Shown here piece by piece: positions 42,893 through 51,300 of a DNA stretch of 64,000 nucleotides. Source of the DNA: Miltoncostaea sp963762825 (GTDB taxonomy: Bacteria; Actinomycetota; Thermoleophilia; Miltoncostaeales; Miltoncostaeaceae); NCBI GenBank assembly GCA_963762825.1, contig CAVXLZ010000001.1, positions 1,426,001 to 1,490,000 on the forward strand. The letters are read 5' to 3'. The translations under genes and the position numbers were made by a program. The notes under the pieces were generated by a model. The model was not told the DNA's origin, made no database searches, and was given only the letters and a program-made list of their open reading frames with translations. The number at the start of each line of letters is the position of its first letter. Position 1 is the stretch's first letter.

Positions 42893-44050
42893 ATGGGCCG
42901 CACAACCGGGATCGAGGTCCGCCATGCGCGCTCCTGCGCGAGCCGCTCAGGCGCGCGCTGCAACTGCAGCCCGAGCTACCAGGCCAACGTCTGGAGCGGC
43001 CGGGACCGGACGCGCATCCGGAAGACCTTCCCGACGCTCGCGGCCGCGAAGTCGTGGCGGGCCGAGGCGACCGTCGCGCTCAACCGGGGAGAGATGCGGG
43101 CGCCGGCGACGATCAGCCTCCGCGAAGCCGGCGAGGCATGGCTCGTCGGAGCGCGGGACGGGACGATCCGGAACCGCTCCGGCGACGAGTACAAGCCCAG
43201 CGTGATCCGCAGCTACGAGGCCTCGTTCCGCAGGCGCCTCCTGCCCGACCTGGGCGCCATGCGCCTGGCCGACATCCGGCGCTCGGACGTCCAGGACCTC
43301 GCTGACCGGCTGCTCGCCGAAGGGCTCGATCCGAGCAGCATCAGGAACGCGCTCATGCCGCTACGCGTCATCTTCCGACGCGCGGTCGGGCGCGGCGAGA
43401 TCACCGTGAACCCCTGCGATCGGATCCAGCTGCCTGCGGTCAGGGGGCGTCGTGAGCGGATCGCTTCACCCGACGAGGCCGCGCGCCTCGTCGCAGCGGT
43501 GTCCGACCGTGACCGTGCCATGTGGGCTACCGCCCTCTACGGCGGCCTCCGGCGGGGCGAGCTCATGGCGCTGCTCTGGACCGACGTCGACCTTGCGACG
43601 GGCCTGATTCGGGTCGAGCGGTCCTGGGACCCGAAGGAACGGGTCACCGTGGCCACGAAGTCTCGGGGCGGTCGCCGGCGGGTGCCGATGGCGGGTGCCC
43701 TGCGGCGTCACCTGTTGGAGCACCGGCTGCTGACCGGCTCGAGCGAGGGGCTCGTATTCGGAAGAAGCCCTGTCCTGCCGTTCGACTACTCCTCCACCCG
43801 TGCGCGGGCTATCAAGGCCTGGCACGCGGCCGGGCTCCAGCCGATCGGGCTGCACGAATGCCGTCACACCTTCGCAAGCCTCATGATCGCCGCCGGCGTC
43901 AATGCCAAGGCGCTGTCCACCTACATGGGTCACGCGAGCATCACGATCACGCTAGACCGCTACGGTCATCTCTTGCCGGGCAATGAGAACGAGGCGGCGA
44001 GCCTTCTGGACGCCCTTCTCACGCGCGACGAGACGGCGGGGAGACCATGA
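42893..44050 (+). CDS. int: Tyrosine recombinase (phage-type integrase)
   Basis: Site-specific integrase, 385 aa. N-terminal arm-binding region with a Cys-rich start (CASRSGARCNC). A core-binding SAM-like domain covers about 75-165 and the catalytic domain about 185-370. Catalytic residues: Arg in GGLRRGELMALLW, Lys in VATKSRGGRRRVP, His-x-x-Arg in HECRHTFASLM, His in YMGHASITIT, and Tyr in LDRYGHLLPG. ATG 42893 after GGGAGG. It points toward the intact tRNA-Cys, whose 3' end it presumably targets. Intact, so the element may still be able to move. Confidence 0.96.
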   Translation: MGRTTGIEVRHARSCASRSGARCNCSPSYQANVWSGRDRTRIRKTFPTLAAAKSWRAEATVALNRGEMRAPATISLREAGEAWLVGARDGTIRNRSGDEYKPSVIRSYEASFRRRLLPDLGAMRLADIRRSDVQDLADRLLAEGLDPSSIRNALMPLRVIFRRAVGRGEITVNPCDRIQLPAVRGRRERIASPDEAARLVAAVSDRDRAMWATALYGGLRRGELMALLWTDVDLATGLIRVERSWDPKERVTVATKSRGGRRRVPMAGALRRHLLEHRLLTGSSEGLVFGRSPVLPFDYSSTRARAIKAWHAAGLQPIGLHECRHTFASLMIAAGVNAKALSTYMGHASITITLDRYGHLLPGNENEAASLLDALLTRDETAGRP

Positions 44051-44149
44051 GGCCACGTCGGCGACTTCGCCCCTGCAGAGCGCGAAGTTTGACTCGACCC
44101 CACTTCCGGGCGATACTCCTTTTGTCGCCCCTTGGGTGGCATTTCGATC

Positions 44150-44175
44150 GGGCCCCGTTGGGGCCCTTTCTTTTT
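44150..44175 (+). terminator. Rho-independent terminator upstream of NYN gene
   Basis: GGGCCCC, loop GTT, GGGGCCC, then TTTCTTTTT: a textbook intrinsic terminator, the clearest in the window. It ends the integrase transcript. Its T-run runs straight into the ribosome site GGAGGGG of the NYN gene, so it may also act as an attenuator in that gene's leader. Confidence 0.85.
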
Positions 44176-44183
44176 GGAGGGGA

Positions 44184-44858
44184 ATGCCACCGACCGGCCC
44201 GACCTATGCCGGGTTCATCGACGCCGGCTTTCTGAAGGCCGAAGGACGCAGAGCCCGCGGCCTCTCGCCATCGTCCCGCATCACCGTCAACGCGGGCGAG
44301 GTCATCGAATGGCTCGACATCCTGAGCAGTCGCTATCCCAAGGACTTGGGGTCGTTCCTGCGCGCCTACTGGTACGACGGCGCCTACGACCCGCGTGACC
44401 CTCGCTACGGCGCCCAGCGCCGCTACTTTGACGCGATCGCTGCGACACCCGGCGTCCAGGTCAGGCTCGGTCACCTGCAGGAGCGCGACCCCCGCTGGCA
44501 GCACGCGATCAAGAGGGCTATCGAGGCGTGCGGGGTCGAGCTGGCCGAGTTCCAGCGCCACTTCACCTTTCGTCCGGAGCAGTACCAGAAGGGCGTGGAC
44601 TCGCTGATCGTTCTGGATCTTGTTCGGCTCGCGGAACGCCGGGCCTACGACGTTGCGGTGCTGATCGCGGGAGACCGGGACATCGCGCCCGCCGTGCGAG
44701 CGGTCCAGGACGCCGGCGCCAAGGTCATCGTCGCCCACCCTGAGGGCGCCGGCGTTGCGACCGAACTGCGCCAACTCGCTGATCACGTAGAGCCGATCCG
44801 CGCCGACGACCTCTCGAAGATCGTTCTCGAGTCCACCCCACGGGCGGCTCGCGACTAG
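44184..44858 (+). CDS. NYN-domain (PIN-like nuclease) protein
   Basis: NYN-domain protein, 224 aa, related to PIN/FLAP nucleases and to LabA-like proteins. Acidic positions of a metal site are visible: Asp in AGFIDAGFLKAEG, Asp in QKGVDSLIVLDL, and DRD in VAVLIAGDRDIAPAVRAV. A central phrase AYWYDGAYDPRD also fits the family. Such proteins are thought to cleave RNA. ATG 44184 after GGAGGGG. Located between integrase and att site, a spot where elements often keep defence or stability genes; the role here is unknown. Intact. Confidence 0.88.
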   Translation: MPPTGPTYAGFIDAGFLKAEGRRARGLSPSSRITVNAGEVIEWLDILSSRYPKDLGSFLRAYWYDGAYDPRDPRYGAQRRYFDAIAATPGVQVRLGHLQERDPRWQHAIKRAIEACGVELAEFQRHFTFRPEQYQKGVDSLIVLDLVRLAERRAYDVAVLIAGDRDIAPAVRAVQDAGAKVIVAHPEGAGVATELRQLADHVEPIRADDLSKIVLESTPRAARD

Positions 44859-44917
44859 ACCGCGGGTTGGGGTGAAGAACCCTTCGACCGACGTAGACGG
44901 CCGAGGAGCCGAGCTTG

Positions 44918-44950
44918 TGCGCGACAAACGCGCGACAACGCGCGACATGC
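44918..44950. repeat. Triple short direct repeat near right att site
   Basis: Three copies of GCGCGACAA/T spaced about 11-12 bases apart, about 95-125 bases inside the right att repeat. The related motif occurs near the left end at 31965. Candidate integrase or excisionase arm sites. The remaining gap 44859-45043 has no gene. Confidence 0.5.
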
Positions 44951-45043
44951 TGGTGCGGTTCCAGGCGGTGCCGAGCGGACCACTGATTCTCGTTCAAGCG
45001 CCCGGATAGTCCTGCTCAGGGCCTTAATCCGCCCTGAAGAGGG

Positions 45044-45092
45044 AGAGGCGACGATGGGAGTCGAACCCATGAATAACGGTTTTGCAGACCGC
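45044..45092 (-). repeat. Proximal att repeat inside tRNA-Cys
   Basis: 49 bases identical to 31861-31909. Here the repeat is the 3' part of the complete tRNA-Cys gene. The element supplied this 3' end at integration, which restores the tRNA. Confidence 0.92.
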
Positions 45093-45118
45093 CGCGTTAG
45101 CCACTTCGCCACGTCGCC
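45046..45118 (-). tRNA. tRNA-Cys (GCA)
   Basis: 73-base cloverleaf: acceptor GGCGACG/CGTCGCC, discriminator T, anticodon stem GCGGT/ACCGT with loop CTGCAAA (anticodon GCA at 45083-45085), T arm ATGGG-TTCGACT-CCCAT. CCA not encoded. It is the integration site of the element to its left and appears complete. Confidence 0.95.
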
Positions 45119-45210
45119 GCGTCGCGAATCCTCAGGCTAGCAGCGATGCATCCGCGCCCTCGCCGGGACGGAGGCGTGCCTCGGCAGCGTCCCGGCTCCA
45201 GCTGGGAGCG

Positions 45211-46719
45211 TTACGGGCGCGGCGGACCGCCGGACGACGACGGGGTCGTGTCGGCCTGCGCGGTCGCCGCGGTCTCCAGCCGAGCGGTGGCGAGCGGGTT
45301 GGCCTGGTCGAAGCCGGTACGCACCATCGGCTCCCAGGTCGCCTCTCGGGAGCGGATCGCCCCCCAGAGCCCCTGGAGCCGCCAGTACGCCTGCAGCTGA
45401 CGCGGGCCTGCCTGCTCCAGGAACGTGGCCGCGATCAGGAGGCCGAGGTCCCGCCAGCGGTGGTAGCGGTGGTACGAGAGCTCCTCGACGCAGATCGCCG
45501 CGAGGCCGAGCATCAACCCGTACCCCAGCGCGGCGCCCGCCACGAGCGCGGCCAGGAGCGGGTCGACGATGCCGAGGGCGAATCCGGCCGAGATCGACGC
45601 GAGGCCGATCAGCTCGACGACCGGCCCGAGCAGCTCGAAGGCCAGGTAGTAGGGCAGCGTCAGCATCCCCACCGCTCCGTACCTCGGGTTCAGCATCATG
45701 CGGCGATGGATCCAGAGGACCTCGGCAAGACCGCGCGACCAGCGGCGGCGCTGACGCGCGAGGGTCGGAGCCCGGTCGGGAACCTCCGTCCAGCACACCG
45801 GCTCGGAGACGAAGACGACGCGGTAGTCGCGCCCGCGATCACGCATGTGGCGGTGGATGCGCGCGGTGAGCTCGGCGTCCTCGCCGATGCAGTCGTGGTG
45901 GAGGCCGCCGACCTCGACCAGCACGTCTCGGCGGAAGAGGCCGAAGGCCCCCGAGATGATGAGAAGGGCGCCCATCCGGGACCAGCCCGTCCGTCCGAGC
46001 AGGAACGAGCGCAGGTACTCGACGACCTGGATGCGGGCGAGCCAGGTCGCCGGCATGCGGCTCTCGACGATACGGCCGCGCTCCACGCGCGATCCGTTCA
46101 CGGCGCGGATCACCCCGCCGCTTGCGACCACCCGCTCGGGCTCGTCGACGAACGGCTTGGCGACGGCCAGGAGTGCGCCCTCGTCGAGCAGGGAATCGGC
46201 GTCGATCACGCACACGAGGGGGGTCCGGGCGGCGTTGATGCCCACGTTGATCGGATCGGAGCGCCGGCCGGCGTTGTCCTTTCGCACCACGATCAACGGG
46301 TCGCCCGTCGCGGCGGCGTGGACGGAGCGGACCGCCCCGATGGTGGGGATGTCATCGGGAATCGTCCGCTCGATCGGCACGAGATCGAAGGTGGCCCGCA
46401 GGCGCTCGAAGGTCTCGTCGGTCGAGCCGTCGTCGACCACGACGACCTCGAGCTGGGGGTAGCGGAGGGCGAGCAGCGAGTGGACGCTGTCGATGATCGA
46501 CAGCGCCTCGTTGAACGCCGGCGCGACGACGGTGATCCCCGGGGTGAGCGGGTTCGCGAAGATGTCGTCCTGGCCGTTGACCTCCTCTCGGCGCACCCGC
46601 TTGGCCAGGTCGACCGCGGCGAGGCCGATCAGCCCGAGGTAGCCGCTGTTCAGCACCAGGAAATAGACCAGCACGAACCAGTTGAAGCCGGTCAGGGCGG
46701 CGATGACGACGTCCCTCAT
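45211..46719 (-). CDS. Membrane family 2 glycosyltransferase
   Basis: Processive-type GT2 glycosyltransferase, 502 aa, like PgaC/NodC/hyaluronan synthases. An N-terminal helix (FVLVYFLVLNSGYLGLIGLA) precedes the GT-A domain with Asp motifs VVVVDDGSTDET, CVIDADSLLDE and GEDAELTARIHRHM, and the product-binding QxxRW motif (QRRRWSRG). C-terminal membrane segments (about 370-440) would form the export channel. It probably builds and exports an extracellular polysaccharide from a UDP sugar. ATG 46719 overlaps the HEAT gene stop (ATGA). Last gene of a signalling operon. Tail of about 40 residues is low complexity. Confidence 0.9.
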   Translation of the reverse strand: MRDVVIAALTGFNWFVLVYFLVLNSGYLGLIGLAAVDLAKRVRREEVNGQDDIFANPLTPGITVVAPAFNEALSIIDSVHSLLALRYPQLEVVVVDDGSTDETFERLRATFDLVPIERTIPDDIPTIGAVRSVHAAATGDPLIVVRKDNAGRRSDPINVGINAARTPLVCVIDADSLLDEGALLAVAKPFVDEPERVVASGGVIRAVNGSRVERGRIVESRMPATWLARIQVVEYLRSFLLGRTGWSRMGALLIISGAFGLFRRDVLVEVGGLHHDCIGEDAELTARIHRHMRDRGRDYRVVFVSEPVCWTEVPDRAPTLARQRRRWSRGLAEVLWIHRRMMLNPRYGAVGMLTLPYYLAFELLGPVVELIGLASISAGFALGIVDPLLAALVAGAALGYGLMLGLAAICVEELSYHRYHRWRDLGLLIAATFLEQAGPRQLQAYWRLQGLWGAIRSREATWEPMVRTGFDQANPLATARLETAATAQADTTPSSSGGPPRP

Positions 46720-47864
46720 CGCCTCGCCCCCGAGAGGGACCTCGCGCTTGAGGCCGACTCCGTCTCGACGCCCGCCAGCGCTTCCCGAGCGTGGGCCGCG
46801 GCGCGGTCGGCGCCCTCGGCGCGTGCGCGGAGCGCTCGGAGCCCGGGAGCGCCCATCTGCGCCAGGGCCCGCGCCGACCGCCACGAGATGTCCGACTCGC
46901 GGGCTCCGAGGGTGGCCTCCACTGCCTCGACGGCCCCGGGGGACCCGATGTCGCCGAGCGCGGTCACCGCCGCGCGGAGGGTCCCGACGGCGTCCCGCCC
47001 GGACGGCGTGGTGGGACGCCACCGACCCGCTGCGAGCCCCTGCACGCCGATGCCCGCGCCGCGTGAGGCGACGAGCAGCTCCACGAGGGGGCCGACCGCC
47101 CGAGGAGAGCCGATACGACCGAGCGCGGAGGCGCTCCGTGCGCGAACATGGTCGTCCGGGTCCGCCAGGGAGTCGATCAGCTCCTCCAGGGCGGTGGCGG
47201 CGCCGAACTGGCCGAGGACCTCGGCGGACGCCTCCCGGGCCCGCGCCGACGGCGCCCGAAGCCCCTCGCGCATCTCGTCGACGCCCGGCGGGCCGATGTG
47301 CATGAGAGCCATCGTGACGATGCTCATGGGCAGCGGCCGGGGCTTCTCGAGGCTGGCCAGCAGGAACGGCACCGCCCCGGCCCCACCGAGCTTGCCGAGG
47401 GCTCGGGCCGCCACGATGCGCACCTCGCGGTCGCGATCCCGCAGCAGCCGTCCGAGCTCCGGCAGCGCGCGCCGCACGCCGCACACCCCGAGCGTCTCGG
47501 CAGCCCGGGCGCGCGCGAGACTCGAGCGCGAATAGGTCGCGTTCCGAACCCGATCGATCGCGCCGCGGTCCTCCAGGACGCGCACGAGCCCCGCACGGTC
47601 GTCGCCGCGCAGGAGGGGCAGGATGTCGACGATCGCCCTCTCGAGCTCTCGCGGGTCGTGTGCGCCCAGCTCGGGCGTCCCATCGGATGCCCCCTCCCCG
47701 CCGGCGAGGGCGACGACGATCGGACGAAGCGCGAGGCCGGCGGCCTGCCGACGGCCCGAGCGCCGGTCGCGCAGCGCCTTGGCCACCGCTGATGCCCCCG
47801 CCAGCGCGATGATGACGCCCGCAAGCCCGGCGAGGGCAGGGCCTGCGAGATCGGCGATCTGCAC
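46716..47864 (-). CDS. HEAT-repeat membrane-anchored protein
   Basis: 382-residue protein. One N-terminal helix (LAGPALAGLAGVIIALAGAS) anchors it. The rest is a run of HEAT/PBS-lyase-like helical repeats from about residue 85 to 360, for example RARAAETLGVCGVRRALPEL and RARSASALGRIGSPRAVGPL. Such repeats are scaffolds for protein contacts. Position between the receiver protein and the glycosyltransferase, with a four-base overlap with the latter, suggests that it couples the signal to the synthase. No enzyme motif. Confidence 0.85.
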   Translation of the reverse strand: MQIADLAGPALAGLAGVIIALAGASAVAKALRDRRSGRRQAAGLALRPIVVALAGGEGASDGTPELGAHDPRELERAIVDILPLLRGDDRAGLVRVLEDRGAIDRVRNATYSRSSLARARAAETLGVCGVRRALPELGRLLRDRDREVRIVAARALGKLGGAGAVPFLLASLEKPRPLPMSIVTMALMHIGPPGVDEMREGLRAPSARAREASAEVLGQFGAATALEELIDSLADPDDHVRARSASALGRIGSPRAVGPLVELLVASRGAGIGVQGLAAGRWRPTTPSGRDAVGTLRAAVTALGDIGSPGAVEAVEATLGARESDISWRSARALAQMGAPGLRALRARAEGADRAAAHAREALAGVETESASSARSLSGARR

Positions 47865-47868
47865 GCCG

Positions 47869-48243
47869 CTAAACAGCCCGGCTCATGATCCCGTTGATGC
47901 GGGCGAGGAGCTCGGTCGGGCTGAACGGCTTCACGATGTAGTCGTCCGCGCCGGCCGCGAAACCGCGCTCGATGTCCGACACCTGCGCCTTGGCGGTCAG
48001 GAGGATCACGGGAACGCGGCTCGTGCGCAGGTCGTCCCGAAGCAGGCGACACACCTCGATGCCCGTCAGCTTCGGCATCATCCAGTCGAGCAGGATGAGG
48101 TCGGGCACCAGCTCGAGGGCGGCGGCGAGCCCCGCTTCGCCATCGGCTTCGGCGTGGGTCTCGAAGCCCGAGATCTCGAGCTTCAGGAGGACGATCTCCC
48201 GCAGGTCCGGATCGTCGTCGACTACGAGAATGCGAGGGGGCAT
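47869..48243 (-). CDS. Single-domain response regulator (CheY/PleD type)
   Basis: Stand-alone receiver domain, 124 aa, with no output domain. Acidic pocket ILVVDDDPDLREI, phosphoacceptor Asp in LILLDWMMPKLTG, Thr in VILLTAKAQ, and Lys in YIVKPFSP. It likely takes phosphate from the hybrid kinase upstream and passes the signal by protein contact, perhaps to the HEAT protein, whose gene starts four bases beyond. ATG 48243. A small hairpin lies between it and the kinase gene. Confidence 0.93.
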   Translation of the reverse strand: MPPRILVVDDDPDLREIVLLKLEISGFETHAEADGEAGLAAALELVPDLILLDWMMPKLTGIEVCRLLRDDLRTSRVPVILLTAKAQVSDIERGFAAGADDYIVKPFSPTELLARINGIMSRAV

Positions 48244-48274
48244 GACTGTCTCCGGTCGTCGGGATTCCGCAATT

Positions 48275-48295
48275 CCCTCGGTCGCCGACCGAGGG
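48275..48295 (-). terminator. Short dyad between kinase and receiver genes
   Basis: Inverted repeat with 10-base arms CCCTCGGTCG / CGACCGAGGG around a single base, in the 73-base gap between two genes of the same strand. It may be a weak terminator that lowers expression of downstream genes, or a protein-binding dyad. Confidence 0.4.
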
Positions 48296-48316
48296 ATCTT
48301 GATCGGTGGGGAGCGG

Positions 48317-51300
48317 TCACGGCTGCTGCGACCTGATCTGGTCGGCCAGCTCGGCGACGCGCTCCTGGAACTCCTCAGGGCTCACACGCCCCTTCGTGAC
48401 GAACTCGGTGGCGCCGAGCGTGAGGCGCTCACGATCGCGGGCGTCGAGATCCAGCGCCGAATAGACGACCAGGGCGGGGGCGATCTGCCGCTCCCGGAGG
48501 GCCTCGACGACGGCGAAGCCGTCGCCCTCGGGCAGACCGACGTCCAGGATGACGAGGTCGGGCCGGATGCTGACCACGAGGTCGATGCCCTCCCGCCCGG
48601 TCCGGGCGTGGATGGCCATCAGCCCGTTGCGGCGCAGGCCCTCGATCAGGACGTCCGCGAGGCTCTCGTCGTCCTCGACCACGAGCACGCGCCGCGGACC
48701 CGAGAGGCGAACTGCCACCGCGACGGCCTGAGCGAGGCGCTCGGCGGGAAAGGGCTTGGTGACCCAGTCGAGCACCGGCGCCGGTGCGTCCTCGACGTCC
48801 GCCGAGAGGGCACTGACCACGATCACCGGGATGTCCGCGGTCTTCTCCGCGCTCGAGAGGGCCTTCAGGGTGTCGAACCCGTCCATCCCGGGCATGACCA
48901 GATCCAGGAGGATCGCCGTGGGTTGCGCGGCCTCGGCCAGGCGCACCGCGGCGCGGCCCGAGGAGGCCTCGAGCACCGTGAGACCGAGGCCCTCGACGAC
49001 CGCCCGCGAGTTGGCGCGCGCGCCCGGATCGTCATCGCAGATGAGCACCGTGCCGGCGGGGGCGTCCGGCTCGTCGAGGTGGTCGTCGGCAGCCGTGGCG
49101 GCCGGCACGGCCACCCAGAAGCAACTCCCATGGCCGAGCTCGCTCTCCGCCCAGATGCGGCCCTCGTGCTGCTCGGCGATCTCGCGGCAGATCGCCAGGC
49201 CGAGACCCGTGCCGCCCACGCGACGCGAGTCCGACGAGTCAACCTGCTCGAAGCGGCCGAAGATCGTCTCCAGCTTGTCGGCGGGTATGCCCCGGCCGTC
49301 GTCACGGACGAAGAAGCGGATCTCGTCGCCGACCTGAGTCGTCCCGATCGTGATGAGGCCTCCGCTCGGCGTGAACTTGACCGCGTTGCCGAGGAGATTG
49401 TTGAGCACCTGGAGGATCCGGTCCGGATCGGCTCTGAGCGGAGCCTCCGCGCCTGCGACCGTGATCTGCACACCGGACTCGAGGGCCGCGGGCCCCATGG
49501 CCTCGGCGGCCTTGACGACCAGCTCGCCGCCGTCGCACTTGCGCAGATCGACCACGGCGCTGCCCGATGCGATGCGCTGGAGGTCGAGGATGTCGTTGAT
49601 GAGCGCGACGAGGCGCTTGGTGTTCTCCAGAGCGATCTCGATCATGCGCCGCTGGGCGCCCGGCGGGAGCTCGTCGGTGTCATCGACGAGGAGGGCGAGG
49701 GCCCCGCGGATCGAGCTGAGGGGCGTGCGCAACTCGTGGCTCACCACCGAGACGAACTCGTCCTTGGCACGCTCCATCTCGTGGCGCTCGGTGATGTCGG
49801 TCGCCGTGCAGCAGAGGGCGTAGACCTCACCCCATCGGTCGACGAGGGGCGAACGAGCAACCAGCAGTCGCCTCTCCTCTCCCGATGCGGTGACGATCGA
49901 CTGCTCCGAGTAGGTGACATCCCCGGAGGCCATCGCCTCGATGTGAAGGGCCTCGTCGGCGGAGTCGAACGCCCCGTCCTTCTGTCCGCCGGTGAGCGGG
50001 TCCACGGTCGTGAAGTCCCTGTACGCACGGTTGGCGAGCATCAGATGCCCGGAGCGGCTCCAGACCCAGACCATGCCGGGCAGGCCGTCCATGATCGCCG
50101 AGAGCTCGTCGCCCCTGCGCACGAGGGCGGTTCGGTAGTTGGCGTTGGTGACGGCCAGACCGACGAGGGCGGCGAGCCTGCCGAGGCTCTCGCTCGGGTC
50201 CTGCGCGAAGAAGCGGTGGGTCCCGGCCTCGATGCCGATCGTGCCCCACACGCGCCCTCCCACCACCACGGGGGCGGCGACCCCGGCACAGAGGCCGCCT
50301 TCTTCGAGGACCTCGGGCGGAAGACCTCCCGGATCGGCGGAGACATGCGTGCGCCCGACCGCTCCGGTTCGGCGGACCAGGGCCGGCGCGGTCTCGCCGT
50401 CGAGATCCACCTGGAGGGAGGACAGCCAACCCTCCTCGGTCCAGGCACCGATCACGGTGCCCACCTCACCGGTGTCGAAGCGGGTGATCAGCGCGGAGCC
50501 GGCGCCATGGAGCTGCCCGGCCTCCCGTGCAACGAGACTCAGGATCGCATCCAGATCCTCGTTGCCGGCAACCGCGCGCGAGACCCGCTCCAGGGCGGAT
50601 CGCTCGGCATCGGCGCGAGCGCTCTCGGTGACGTCCCGGCCGATGCCGATGTAGCCCACCAGGTTCCCACCCGCATCCCACATGGCCGTGACGGTCAGCG
50701 AGACGCGGATCCTGGTGCGGTCGCTGCGGATGTAGGTCCATTCGCGCGTCTCCGACTCCCTCTCGCGGAGGGCGTGCACGAAGACGTCGAACCCCGGCGC
50801 GATGCCGAGCTCCGCAGCCCGGGCGGACACCTCGATCGGATCGTGGATGACGGCGGGAGTCAGACGGTCGATCATCTCCCGCGCCTCGTAGCCGAGCATC
50901 CGCTCGGCACCCTCGTTGAAGACGGTGATCGTTCCGTTGAGGTCGGTTCCGATCACCGAGAACTCGGTCGCGGCGCGCAGGACAGAGGAGAAGCGCTCCC
51001 TGCCGGCCGCGAGGCGTGCCTCTAGCGCGCGCCGTTCGGCGAGGACACCGCCCAACACCAGCGCCAGCAGAGCCGACGCTCCGAGGAAGCTCTGGAGGTC
51101 CTCCAGTCGCTCCAGCGAGGCGGGGCCCGACGCGGCGAAAGGCCCTCCACCGGCGAGCGTGCCGGCGGTCCCCCCCAAAGCGACGATCAGGGTGGCGATG
51201 CTGGTCGTCCGCGGCGTGCTCCGCACCGCGGTCCACGCGAGGATCATCAAGACGAAGTAGGCGTGGCGGAACTGCGGCGAGAGCGACCAGACGGTCGGAA

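Larger units (their letters stand above)
31861..45092. mobile_element. Integrative element in tRNA-Cys (about 13.2 kb)
   Basis: Bounded by a perfect 49-bp direct repeat (31861-31909 and 45044-45092) that is the 3' part of a tRNA-Cys gene. The intact tRNA is at the right end. A tyrosine integrase (42893), a helix-turn-helix protein (42298) and a NYN-domain protein (44184) lie next to it. Cargo is a LuxR-type two-component system, an ABC-2 exporter, an MMPL exporter and unknowns. No replication, conjugation or phage structural genes are visible, so it may be mobilised in trans or be a degraded remnant. Integration at tRNA 3' ends by such integrases is well established; this instance is inferred from sequence. 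Confidence 0.88.

Noticed and set aside
47972..51025. 1017-codon plus-strand frame opposite the hybrid kinase
   Set aside because: His/Arg/Asp-rich translation without domains; the minus-strand kinase has all expected motifs.
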